Positions 27,374 to 36,500 of a stretch of DNA of 64,000 nucleotides are shown in pieces (the first letter of the stretch is position 1; each line of letters starts with the position of its first letter). Under the pieces are notes generated by a model. That model made no database searches, had not been told where the DNA came from, and was given only the letters and a program-made list of their open reading frames with translations. This DNA is from Acidobacteriota bacterium (GTDB lineage Bacteria; Acidobacteriota; Terriglobia; Bryobacterales; Bryobacteraceae), in assembly GCA_003223115.1 (NCBI GenBank), contig QHXW01000367.1, positions 1 to 64,000 of the forward strand. Reading direction: 5' to 3'. Both the position numbers and the translations under genes were made by a program.

Positions 27374-27781
27374 TTATCTTGCGGCGACCAGCACGAGAAT
27401 GATCACAGCGGTGCCCAGGGCGATCAAAATATAAGTGATCTGCTGATTGGTGAGCGCCCCGGCTGCAAGATCGTTCTGAATTTGTTCCGTTCGCCGGGCC
27501 AGGCTGGCAACTTCTTCATCGCTCAGAGAGCTCACGGCGTGCGAGATTTTCTCAGGATCCAGCTTCATGCCTTTAAAAGCTTTTTGAGCCGGATCCGAAG
27601 CGAAAAGGCGTTCGATTTTAGCCAGATTCTGCTGACGCGTCTGCGCCGAAGTCGCGACCACATGATGCGCAGCCGAGGGTGAAACGATGTGATCGTCCGG
27701 TGAAACTCCCTGTGGCAGAGCCTGTAGAGCCCCCAACGAAATCAACGCCATCACGGTGAGCATACGTCGTGAACCTGTCAT
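27374..27781 (-). CDS. PA2779-like small membrane protein
   Basis: A 135-residue protein with a signal segment (MLTVMALISLGALQALPQG), a helical middle part (QTRQQNLAKIERLFASDPAQ, MKLDPEKISHAVSSLSDEEV, LARRTEQIQNDLAAG) and one C-terminal membrane helix (ITYILIALGTAVIILVLVAA). This is the PA2779 family layout as I know it. A good ribosome-binding site (AGGAGG) lies about ten bases before the ATG. It is first in the cluster with the C39 peptidase, and a second copy of the family is at 47983-48402. The middle part probably sits in the periplasm, anchored at its C terminus. No biochemical function is established for the family. Confidence 0.85.
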   Translation of the reverse strand: MTGSRRMLTVMALISLGALQALPQGVSPDDHIVSPSAAHHVVATSAQTRQQNLAKIERLFASDPAQKAFKGMKLDPEKISHAVSSLSDEEVASLARRTEQIQNDLAAGALTNQQITYILIALGTAVIILVLVAAR

Positions 27782-27933
27782 TATTCACTGTCCTCCTGAA
27801 CCGTTACAGTCGTGAATTTTTCTGATTATGACAGGTGATATTCAGGCTGGCAACCAAACGACCTGAAAATTTGCGCTGGGGACCACGAAAAAGGTGCCCA
27901 CTCCTTAATTGGGGCCACACTGGCGCTTCACGA

Positions 27934-28361
27934 CTACCGGACCATCACCGCGGAGCAGACAATTCCAAACGAGACACTCAAGAACAGCCAATCGATCAGC
28001 AGGCCGATCACGACGCCCCGATGCAGATTGATAAACACCGAGAGCGATAACACCAAGGGCAGCGCAAGTGCCATCCAACATAACATCCGACTCCGAACAA
28101 AATGCCGATGCGGACCCACTGAGTGACATTCAACCAGCCGATACCGCCCGTGATGGCAAAGAAAACCGCATAGGTGAACGCGGCAAGCACGATGGAACTC
28201 CACATCAGCGCAAGTCTGCGGCGCGCGGGGGGCCGGTACGTGTCTGGAGTGCGGCTGCGATACCGGTGAAAGAGTTTCAAACTCACAAGCCAGTCCATCG
28301 CAATCCCCACCGCTGCCGAAATTACCGCAGTCAGAATAATCTGCATGAACGTATTTTTCAT
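27934..28361 (-). pseudogene. Small membrane protein gene frameshifted by a 5-bp duplication
   Basis: Two overlapping frames make one protein. From the ATG at 28361, ILTAVISAAVGIAMDWLVSL, SSIVLAAFTYAVFFAITGGI and VRIGILFGVGC are three membrane helices. The continuation WMALALPLVLSLSVFINLHR and VVIGLLIDWLFLSVSFGIV lies in another frame and ends at 27934. The break falls on AACAT repeated twice (28077-28086). Removing one copy joins the frames as GVGCWMALALP and gives a 140-residue protein with four or five helices. The layout recalls DUF1761-type membrane proteins, a weak assignment. As it stands, translation continues into an unrelated C-terminal tail. Confidence 0.75.
28077..28086 (+). repeat. 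5-bp tandem duplication at a frameshift
   Basis: AACAT occurs twice in contact. Deleting one copy restores a continuous membrane-protein frame. A 5-bp repeat alone is common by chance, so the link rests on its exact position. Confidence 0.7.
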
Positions 28362-28445
28362 CGATCGCGCCGCCCGAACGAAGTGTGGACGGGGAGTCCA
28401 AAGTGAGTGTACACCGCACCCGTTGTGCCATTGTAAGCTGGCTTC

Positions 28446-29096
28446 ATGGAGAGGTTACCTTATCGCGCCACCCAAGCCGCACGGGTCTATGAGGACGTTC
28501 GGGAGATCCCTGTGGCTGTGCTCCTCGACAATGTGAGGAGCCTCTATAACGTCGGCGCTTTCTTTCGCACGGCCGATGCTGCTGGATTGCGTCGGCTCTA
28601 TTTGTGTGGCATCACCGGTCGTCCGCCGCATCGCGGTATCAGTAAAACAGCGCTCGACGCCGAAAAAAGCGTGCCGTGGGAACATGCCGCCGACTCGCTA
28701 CAAGTGATGCGAACGCTGCGTTCCGCGGGGTACGAGATGGCCGCCGTCGAAACCAGCAACACATCGGTGGATCTGTTCGACTGGAAACCGGCGTTCCCGG
28801 TCTGCCTGATCTTCGGGAACGAAATCGAGGGGATCCGGCTCGAGGTGGCGAATTGTGCTGATACGCACGTTCGAATTCCGATGTTAGGCGTCAAGCACTC
28901 CCTCAATGTCTCGACCGCCGGCGGCGTCGTCATTTATGAGCTGCTACGAAAGTACCTGAATCTAGCTGGATTGTATAGAAATACAAAGAATCGGGAATCA
29001 TCGGACCTAACTAAAGTTGACTTCTCCCATCCAAGAGCGAGCCGAATTCTGCAGTCCGGCGCCGGAAGTTGTGATAAACGCGCGACCAACCTTTAA
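28446..29096 (+). CDS. SpoU/TrmH-family RNA 2'-O-methyltransferase
   Basis: A 216-residue protein of the SPOUT superfamily, which methylates ribose 2'-OH groups in tRNA or rRNA using S-adenosylmethionine bound in a trefoil knot. The three SpoU motifs are visible: motif 1 LLDNVRSLYNVGAFFRTADA (Asn and Arg), motif 2 LIFGNEIEGI, and motif 3 IPMLGVKHSLNVSTAGGV. The last 40 residues (after YELLRKYLNL) are charged and unlike the family, so the C terminus may be extended. No RNA-binding N-terminal domain is present, as in short TrmH-like members. The exact RNA target cannot be inferred. The gene is monocistronic and divergent from the broken membrane-protein gene. Confidence 0.9.
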   Translation: MERLPYRATQAARVYEDVREIPVAVLLDNVRSLYNVGAFFRTADAAGLRRLYLCGITGRPPHRGISKTALDAEKSVPWEHAADSLQVMRTLRSAGYEMAAVETSNTSVDLFDWKPAFPVCLIFGNEIEGIRLEVANCADTHVRIPMLGVKHSLNVSTAGGVVIYELLRKYLNLAGLYRNTKNRESSDLTKVDFSHPRASRILQSGAGSCDKRATNL

Positions 29097-29138
29097 GTTA
29101 AGTAAGGCCTTTTCTTAACCCGCAGTGCCTGCAGTGGA

Positions 29139-30503
29139 TTATTCTTTCGGGCCGATCCCCAGGGTCTTCATCTTGCGGTAAAGATTACTGCGTTCGAGTC
29201 CCAGCAGCTCTGCCGTGCGGGTAACGTTGCCCTTGGTTTCCTCAAGTTTCTTCAGGATGTACTCCCGTTCGGCGGTTTCCCGCACCTCCTGCAGGCTGGC
29301 GAAGCGTTCCGACGCACGGTCGGCGCTCGAACGGCGGGTGGTCTGCAGCGGAATGTGCCGCGCATCAATACGCACCTGTGGATTGAGAATCACAATGCGC
29401 TCGATCAGATTCTTCAGCTCACGCACGTTGCCCGGCCAGTGGTACTCCCGTAAAACCTGATATGCGGAGGGCGTCAGTTCCTTGGGCTTGCGCCCGTATG
29501 CCATGGTGAACTCGCGCAAAAAGTGATCGGCGAGAAGCGGAATGTCTTCCACGCGCTCGCGCAACGGGGGCATGTGAAATGGAATCACGTTGAGACGGTA
29601 GAAGAGATCTTCGCGGAAATTGCCGCGCTCAATTTCCTGTTCCAGAGTCTTATTCGTGGCGGCCACCACGCGTACATCCACTTGTGTCCATTCCGAGGCG
29701 CCCACGGCTTCGAAACGCTGCTCCTCGAGAGCGCGAAGGACCTTGGCCTGGGTCCGGAGGCTCATGTCTCCAACTTCATCCAGGAACAGCGTTCCGCCAT
29801 CAGCTTTCTTGAATTTACCGATCTTGGTTTCGTGCGCGCCAGTGAAACTGCCCTTGATGTGTCCGAACAACTCACTTTCGATCAGTTCTTCGGGGATTGC
29901 CGCACAGTTGACTTCAACGAACGGCTCGGCCGTGCGCGGGCTGAGCGCATGAATGGCGTGCGCCACCAGTTCTTTGCCGGTTCCGCTCTCGCCATAAATC
30001 AGAACGCGGCCGTTGGTGCCCGCCATCAAGGTCATCTGCTGGCGCAGCGCTTTCATCGGCACGCTCTCGCCAATGATGCGATGCTTCGATGCGATGTCGC
30101 CGCGCAGCCGTACGTTTTCGAGGTCTAGGCGCCGGTGGTCGAGCGCGTTCTTCGCCACCACCAGCAATTTCTCAATCGAGAGCGGCTTCTCCAGAAAATC
30201 GAAGGCGCCAAGCTTTGTGGCTTTCACGGCCGTCTCGATGTTTCCATGTCCGGAAATCATCACTACCACGGGCCGGTCTGCGAACGCAATATCCTGGATA
30301 CGCGACAGCGTTTCCATGCCGTCCATGCCGGTGAGCCAGACATCCAGCAACACCAGCTCAGCCGGACTGCGCGCCAGTTCTTCCAGGCAGTCTTCCCCGC
30401 TCCCCACGGCCCGCGCCGCATACCCTTCGTCTCCCAGCACCCCGCACAGGGATTGGCGGATGCCGGGCTCATCATCTACAACCAGAATGGCCGGGAGTTT
30501 CAT
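29139..30503 (-). CDS. ntrX: NtrX-like sigma-54 response regulator
   Basis: A 454-residue regulator whose start overlaps the stop of the kinase gene by four bases (ATGA). Receiver domain: residues 5-120, with VVDDEPGIRQ, the Asp of LVLLDVWLTG and LEKPLSI. AAA+ domain: about 145-370, with GESGTGKE, HIKGSFTGAHE (the usual GAFTGA loop has Ser for Ala), TLFLDEVGDM and REDLFYRLNV. A Fis-type helix-turn-helix ends the protein (NVTRTAELLGLERSNLYRK). The pairing with an NtrY-type kinase and the LGLERSNLYRKMK ending fit NtrX, which acts in nitrogen and envelope regulation in other bacteria; the role here is inferred. Sigma-54 dependence despite the altered loop should be treated with care. Confidence 0.9.
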   Translation of the reverse strand: MKLPAILVVDDEPGIRQSLCGVLGDEGYAARAVGSGEDCLEELARSPAELVLLDVWLTGMDGMETLSRIQDIAFADRPVVVMISGHGNIETAVKATKLGAFDFLEKPLSIEKLLVVAKNALDHRRLDLENVRLRGDIASKHRIIGESVPMKALRQQMTLMAGTNGRVLIYGESGTGKELVAHAIHALSPRTAEPFVEVNCAAIPEELIESELFGHIKGSFTGAHETKIGKFKKADGGTLFLDEVGDMSLRTQAKVLRALEEQRFEAVGASEWTQVDVRVVAATNKTLEQEIERGNFREDLFYRLNVIPFHMPPLRERVEDIPLLADHFLREFTMAYGRKPKELTPSAYQVLREYHWPGNVRELKNLIERIVILNPQVRIDARHIPLQTTRRSSADRASERFASLQEVRETAEREYILKKLEETKGNVTRTAELLGLERSNLYRKMKTLGIGPKE

Positions 30504-32671
30504 GCGCGTGGGGCGGGCGTGGCGGCTGGCTCACGCACTTCACTCGCGGTCAACACACCCATGCCGTTGGCACTCGCGGATGCTGTTTCAGTGGACTTCA
30601 CTTCTTCCGCGCTATCTGCAGTCGTTGGAATTTCGATGGTAAGGCGCGTGCCCACGGGCTGGTTGTCTTCCACGCGAATGTGAGCGTTGTGGTCGCAAAG
30701 AATGTGGTTCACAATGGCCAGACCGAGCCCGGTGCCCCGGCCCTTTGTCGAAAAGTACGGCAGAAACAGCTTCTCTTTGTCCTCCGCACTGACTCCACAA
30801 CCTGTATCGGCCACCACCAGTTCGACGATATCGGCCGCCACGGAGCGTGTTGCGATGAGTATGCGCTTGACCAGAGACTCCTGCAAAGCCTCGGCGGCAT
30901 TGTCTACCAGGTTCACCACCACGCGCTTGAACTGTTCTCGATCAACGTTGACGGCCGCCAGGCCCGGCGCGAATTCAGTGCGCAGCTCGATCCCCTCCAG
31001 CCGTCCGGCAAAAACCGCGAGCGCGTTCTGAACGACCTCGTTCAAATCGCACTTCACGGGTTGCGCCGCCGGGAAACGAGCGAATTGAGCGAATTCATTG
31101 ACCAGATTCTTCACGGACTCGACCTCTTTGGTAATGGTATCGGCGCAGTCTTTGAGAATCTCTGTCACCTGATCGGAAAGGGGCGACCGTTCGAGCTGCC
31201 GGACAATACGCTCGGCCGAAAGGGCAATCGGTGTCAGCGGGTTCCTGATCTCGTGCGCGATACGCCGCGCCACTTCGTTCCAGGCCGCCGCCTTTTGGGC
31301 GCGCAGCAGGTCGCTGGTATCCTCGACCACGATCACGAATCCGGAACGCACTTTTTCTTCAAGCGCCGAAACCGTGATCGACAAGTGTCGCGTCGACCCG
31401 TTGGTGCGCAACTCCAGCGGCCGCGAGGCGGTACCGGTGCGGCGCGCCCGCTTCATGAGGTATCGGATTTCGGCCGTATCCTCGCGCGAGAACAAATCGT
31501 CAAGGCGCGATGCGCGATGTACCACATCTTCCGGCAGGATCTGCCTGAGAGCTCGGTTTACTCTCTGAATACGGCCATCCGCCGCCACTGAGATGACGCC
31601 CGTGGGTATGCTCTCGAGAATGGCTTCTGTGAAGCGGCGGCGCGCGTCCAGTTCGCGGCTGTTGCTTTCGAGCTCGCGCGTCATCTCGTTGAATCCGCGC
31701 ACCAGCCCCGCAAGCTCATCGATCGCCGGCACTTCCACCCGGTAACTCAGATTCCCGCCGCGGACCTGACGAGCGGCGTGCAGCAACGCGGCGATGGGTA
31801 CGCTGATCTGTTTCGCCAGAAACGAAGCGATCCAGGTGGCGACAAAAAGCACGAATAGGGTGATGAGAGCCAGCAACAGCACCGATGACTTCCGGACGTC
31901 CTGGCGGCTGCGGGCCAGTTGCGTATACGCGCTGTTGTAGGCCTTGATGGCTTCACGCTGCTGAGCCACGTTCACCGGAATCCGGGGCGATACCAGTACG
32001 GTGCCGACCGCTTTCCCGCCCGATCGTACCGGCCGTGAAACTACGATGGTGTCAACGCCCGGCGCGCGCAAAGCGTTTTCGGGTCCGCAACGTTCAAGCA
32101 CGGTGCCGTCCGGAAAATCCTCCACCACGGCGGCGGCGATGTTCTGCTCCCGGCAAAACCGTTCCAAGGCGTCCGGCACACGTCGACGCGAGGTCATGAG
32201 CGCCAGCGTTTCAGGCCGCCAAGCCAGCAGTTCAGCTTGAGCTTCGGCTTTTTCACGGACCTCGTCTTCCAGAACCTTCGCCAACTTGATGAAATCCAGC
32301 CGCTCGGCTTCCACTGGCCGCGTAAACCATTTGTCCAGGTTCCGGTTCAGCACCTGATAGCTGAACAGCACCATAAAAAAGACGGGAATGAAGCTCAACG
32401 CCAGCGCGCCGATCACCAGCTTGGTCTTGATGCGGGAACCCTCGCGATTGCTGCGCCGCTCTATGTACAGTTTCGCCGCAATGCGCACCAGCATGAAGCC
32501 GAGCGTCACCATCAGCAAAAAAATCAGGATGGAAACGGCCCAGAAAATGAACGTTTGTTCCGGATCGCTCGGCCCATAGCCGCCGAAATCGAAGGAACCC
32601 TGCCAGATGACCAGCGCCGCTGAAATGACCAACACGACCAGCGCGGAGCCGTAAAGAAGGCGGTTTTTCAT
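30500..32671 (-). CDS. ntrY: NtrY-like membrane sensor histidine kinase
   Basis: A 723-residue kinase. Three to four N-terminal membrane segments (about residues 8-25, 40-65, 85-110 and 270-295) enclose a periplasmic part of about 150 residues. A HAMP domain follows (ISVPIAALLHAARQVRGGNL), then PAS (ARRRFTEAILESIPTGVISV), then the dimerisation helix with the phospho-acceptor His473 in RRIAHEIRNPLTP. The ATPase domain has NLVDNAAEAL (N box), DTGCGVS (G1) and KGRGTGLGLAIV (G2). This is the NtrY order of domains. It is translationally coupled to the NtrX-like regulator, its evident partner. The signal sensed is not known. Confidence 0.93.
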   Translation of the reverse strand: MKNRLLYGSALVVLVISAALVIWQGSFDFGGYGPSDPEQTFIFWAVSILIFLLMVTLGFMLVRIAAKLYIERRSNREGSRIKTKLVIGALALSFIPVFFMVLFSYQVLNRNLDKWFTRPVEAERLDFIKLAKVLEDEVREKAEAQAELLAWRPETLALMTSRRRVPDALERFCREQNIAAAVVEDFPDGTVLERCGPENALRAPGVDTIVVSRPVRSGGKAVGTVLVSPRIPVNVAQQREAIKAYNSAYTQLARSRQDVRKSSVLLLALITLFVLFVATWIASFLAKQISVPIAALLHAARQVRGGNLSYRVEVPAIDELAGLVRGFNEMTRELESNSRELDARRRFTEAILESIPTGVISVAADGRIQRVNRALRQILPEDVVHRASRLDDLFSREDTAEIRYLMKRARRTGTASRPLELRTNGSTRHLSITVSALEEKVRSGFVIVVEDTSDLLRAQKAAAWNEVARRIAHEIRNPLTPIALSAERIVRQLERSPLSDQVTEILKDCADTITKEVESVKNLVNEFAQFARFPAAQPVKCDLNEVVQNALAVFAGRLEGIELRTEFAPGLAAVNVDREQFKRVVVNLVDNAAEALQESLVKRILIATRSVAADIVELVVADTGCGVSAEDKEKLFLPYFSTKGRGTGLGLAIVNHILCDHNAHIRVEDNQPVGTRLTIEIPTTADSAEEVKSTETASASANGMGVLTASEVREPAATPAPRA

Positions 32672-32772
32672 GGCGTAGCGGTCTTCTCTCGATTATACAG
32701 GCGTGGCGTTTGCGAGGACAGGTCAGGTGGCAAACATGCGTACGGCACGGGTTGCAGTTGGCTGTTATGTTA

Positions 32773-32786
32773 TTATGTAGCCATAA
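32773..32786. promoter_or_regulatory. Palindrome immediately before the vapB-like start
   Basis: TTATG-TAGC-CATAA is a perfect inverted repeat ending two bases before the ATG at 32789, with a further TTATG at 32765-32769. Ribbon-helix-helix antitoxins commonly bind such sites to repress their own operon. No Shine-Dalgarno sequence fits between the palindrome and the ATG, so the transcript may have a very short or no leader. Confidence 0.6.
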
Positions 32787-32788
32787 TT

Positions 32789-33031
32789 ATGCAAAGGACC
32801 ACCGTCGTGATTCCGCCGCGCCTGAAACAAATGGCCACCGCGCGCGCCCGTTCCGTAGGCGTCTCCTTCGGAGAATTCGTGCGCTGTGCTCTTGAGCGCG
32901 CCCTCTCGGAGAATTCCACCCGCCGCGGCCGCCGGCGCGATCCATTCCTGGACGACGACGTTATTTTCCGTGGAGACCTACCGGAAGATTTGTCTCGACG
33001 CCACGATGATTATCTCTACGGTGAGAAATGA
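32789..33031 (+). CDS. vapB: Ribbon-helix-helix antitoxin (VapB/CopG-like)
   Basis: An 80-residue protein. The N-terminal RTTVVIPPRLKQMATARARS with VGVSFGEFVRCALERAL forms the strand-helix-helix of the CopG/Arc class, which dimerises to bind DNA. The acidic C-terminal tail (DPFLDDDVIFRGDLPEDLSR) would wrap the toxin. The stop overlaps the start of the PIN gene by four bases (ATGA), the usual arrangement. It should neutralise the PIN toxin and autoregulate through the palindrome just upstream. Both genes look intact, unlike the other toxin-antitoxin pair in this window. Confidence 0.85.
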   Translation: MQRTTVVIPPRLKQMATARARSVGVSFGEFVRCALERALSENSTRRGRRRDPFLDDDVIFRGDLPEDLSRRHDDYLYGEK

Positions 33032-33444
33032 TGGTTTTTATTGACACCGGCGCCTTGCTGGCACGCTACCTCCAGAAGGATGCTCATCACACCCGGGCCA
33101 CCGCCGTGTGGAAGAAACTCGCGAGTCAGCCCATGTTCACTAGCAACCACGTTATAGACGAAGCCGTAACGCTTTTGGCCAGGTACGCTGGCAACCACTT
33201 CGCCGCGGATCGCGCCGAAAATATTTATGCGTCTCAGGCGCTAGAGATCCTTTACAGCACCCGGGACGACGAGCTGGAAGCTATTCGGCTGCTTCGCAAG
33301 TATGCAGACCAAGGTGTCAGCTTTACCGATTGTGTTTCGTTTGTGTTAATGAAACGCTGCCGCATTGCTACAGCCTTTACCTTCGATCACCATTTCGAGC
33401 GCGCCGGCTTCCGGGCACTGGGTCCCGGCGAAACGCGGCGGTAA
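33028..33444 (+). CDS. vapC: PIN-domain ribonuclease toxin (VapC-like)
   Basis: A 138-residue PIN protein with a full acidic site: Asp6 in VFIDTGALLARY, Glu45 in SNHVIDEAVTLL, Asp101 in VSFTDCVSFVLM and Asp120 in TFDHHFERAGF. Family members cleave tRNA or rRNA in a metal-dependent way; the target of this one is unknown. It is co-translated with the ribbon-helix-helix antitoxin. A strong hairpin lies 40 bases after its stop. No sign of decay. Confidence 0.9.
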   Translation: MMVFIDTGALLARYLQKDAHHTRATAVWKKLASQPMFTSNHVIDEAVTLLARYAGNHFAADRAENIYASQALEILYSTRDDELEAIRLLRKYADQGVSFTDCVSFVLMKRCRIATAFTFDHHFERAGFRALGPGETRR

Positions 33445-33484
33445 AGACTTCTTCGGGACGCCGTTTAATTTAGTTTAACGAAAA

Positions 33485-33508
33485 GGGCGGACCCGAAGAT
33501 CCGCCCTG
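33485..33508. terminator. Hairpin between vapC-like and TonB receptor genes
   Basis: AGGGCGGA and TCCGCCCT (8-bp arms, 8-base loop) form a strong stem between two converging genes. On the minus side it is followed by TTTC, so it may terminate the receptor transcript; a good T run is lacking on either side. Confidence 0.65.
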
Positions 33509-33538
33509 GAAATACTACCCCTCAAAACTCAATCGCCG

Positions 33539-36500
33539 TCAGAAAGTAAATCTCCCCACCAGTTGAACCGTGCGCGCGTTGCTCGGGAAAAACCCGACGT
33601 TATGCGTTCCCTGGTCGTATGCTCCGAAATCCGAGCTGCTGGGGACCAGGAAGGAGCGGCTGATGGAGTTCGTACCGTACGGGGTCACGTCGTTCAGCCA
33701 GCCGCCAACAAATTGTGCGTGATTGAAGAGATTGAAGGCCTGAGCGCCGATGTCGAAGCGGAACCGCTCCGTGATATTGATGCGCTTGGTGAGCGCTACG
33801 TCGAAGTTATTGGTATGACCGAGCGGGAACGTATTGCGTCCACCGGTAGAGCGGGCGCCAAGACCAGCCACGATGTAGCGGGCGCCAGAGTTGTTAGCGA
33901 CGTAGGCTACGGTGGTGTTCTGACACTTGGTAAGAGTTGGGAAACCAAGGCAGTAAGGCGAGTCCTTGGCTATAACTTGGCCTGTGGAACTGTACGCGGT
34001 GACGCCGCTGCCGATGTTGGCGGCCCCGGCCGGGTTGATGATAGCGCGGTCGAGGGCGTCACCGTTCAGGTTGGAATCAACGCCGCTCTGAACGGTGGCG
34101 AACTCGGGCGATTGAAACGTATAGGTACCGCTGATGTTCCAGTTGCCGACGATGTTCTTCATCATCCAGTTGCCGTTCTGGAAAGGCTTGAAGTCATAGA
34201 TCGGTGTGAAGGTGAAGCGGTGGCGGCGATCCAGAGCCGAGGAGGCCCATTCCGCGCGAAGATTCTGGAAATCCTGGGCGCGGCGCGGCGACAAAATGGT
34301 CGAGAAATTGGTCGCGGTGGAATCGTCGAAATTGTGGCTCCAGGTGTAAGCCACGATATAGGACAGGTTCTTGGAGTAGCGCTTGTTCAATTGAAGTTGC
34401 AGACCGTTATAGCGCGAGTTCCCCCAGGGGTGGTATCCCACAATGGCATTCGGGAAGTACTGCGCCAGATAGTTGTTCGATTTGGCCTTGATTTGGCCGA
34501 GGGTTGTTGTCAAACCGGCGAGCACTGACGCGTCCGGCGCCGACAGAAATGTGGGAATGAACTCATTGGGCGTTACTCTGGGAACGATATTGAGACGGGT
34601 CTGATTCCACAGGTGGACACCCTTTGTATAGACATAACGCGCTTCAACAGTGTAGTCCTTGCCGAAGACCCGCTGGACCCCCAGCGACCCGGTCAAAGCG
34701 TACGGGCGTTGATCGCTCCAGGTGTAAGAGGCGACTGCCGCGCGAGCGTCTTCGACTGATGGCGTCCCCGACGGCAGAGTTGCCGTCAAGCCGCCACCTT
34801 TCAGGAAATCGGGAGTGGAGACGCTTGGGTCCACGTCGCGCGTGGTCTGGTAGTACGGCGGAGAGGCATTCTGGTTGAGGTTGATGTACGTAAGGTTGTA
34901 TGTCCGGCTGAAACCTCCGCGGATGGACCAGATACCGTTCTTACCCGGCGAATAAGCAAAGCCGATGCGCGGCGACCAATCGTTCGGCGAAAAATGCGGC
35001 CTGTTAAAGTTGATGACGCCCGGAACGTCGGCGACGGAACTGTACTGCTGTGCCCGCGAACCAACCGGCATGGTCACATACTCATAGCGCAGGCCGAGAT
35101 TGAGGGTCAGATTCGGGCGAATGCGGAAATCATCATTGACGAATGCCGTGTGCTGCAGGAAGCCAAAGGGTACACCGTTGTTAGCGCCGACGCTACGCTC
35201 CCCAGCTACTCCGCTCAGGTTTCCACCGGTAGGCGAGAAGTCGAGCAAATACTGCTCGAGGTTGGCGTAATCGTAGTCGCCACGGGCACGTTGTACAAAG
35301 GTCCCCAGCAAAATAACGTCTGAAAACGAGTAGCCTGCCTTCAGCGTATGCCGGCCCCATGTCTTGGTGAGGTTTTCCTGGGCCTGAAGATTGTTCGCGA
35401 CCTCGCCAAAGGGCGAGTTGGGATCCGGGCCGATTTGCAGGCCGAGATCATCGAAGGTGAGGTTGGGGAACGAATCCAAACCCGGGAACGCAAAGCTTCC
35501 GGAGCCAGTGCTAGCGTTATAGCGTCTGAAAGAGATGCGCAGCTCATTCTGCATGGTGGGCGAGAAATTGTGGAACTCCGATATCGAGCCGGCATTGGCT
35601 ACCGCCGGTGAAGGCTGAAAGAACACCGGCAGCGCGGCTTGAAAGTCGATGCCCGTGGAATTGGAGTAGATGTAACGGCCGCGAACCTGGTCTTTATCGC
35701 TGATGTTCCAGTCGATGGAGACTACCCCATTGTAAGCGTTGTTGAAGTTGGGCGACGCGAACGACAGCGCACCGGTCGGGATACTCACACCGTTCACGGT
35801 GGTGGGTTTCTTGTCCGTGGTGTTCGAGCTGGCGCAATCGGGGGATGCGGACGCAGCTACCGGGACATACTTCTTGAAGATCTCCAGACTGGTCGAACTG
35901 AGGCCGCTCATGCCACTAAGAATGGACAGGCTGTCGGCGGTAGGCGCGCATACCGTTTGGCCCGGCTGAGCGGACTGGCCAATCGGATTGTACTCATAGT
36001 TGCCGAAGTAGAACAGCTTGTTCTTGATGATGGGGCCGCCCACAGTCGCGCCGAAGCGATTGCTGTCGAAGCGAGGAAGGCTGGTTTGTTGCGCACGAAC
36101 GTTGGAGGCATCCATGGCGTTCAGTTTGCGGTTCTGAAAGTACTCGTAGATGGACCCATGAAGATTGTTGTTACCGCTCTTCATTATGACGTTGAACACG
36201 CCTCCGGATGCACCGCCAAATTCGGCGCTGAACTGGTTTTGCATCAAGTTGAACTGAGAAATGGCTTCATTGGAGATAACCATCGCCGGGCCGGTGCCGT
36301 ACCGGTCGTCATTGTCCACGCCGTCGATGTTGAAGCTGTTGTTCTCCGGCCGCTGGCCTGACACGGACGGGCCGGTTCCCTGACCGATGCCTCCTGAGGT
36401 GGCGACACCGGCGCCGGTAAGGCTGAGATTATAGATGCCCGAAGTCCCAAGAGTTCTGGAGATACCGGCCAACGGGACGTCAACCGCGGTTTTCGAGTCG

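Noticed and set aside
35639-36361. 240-codon plus-strand ORF inside TonB receptor 1
   Set aside because: Antisense to a well-supported receptor; Arg/Val-rich with no recognisable domain.
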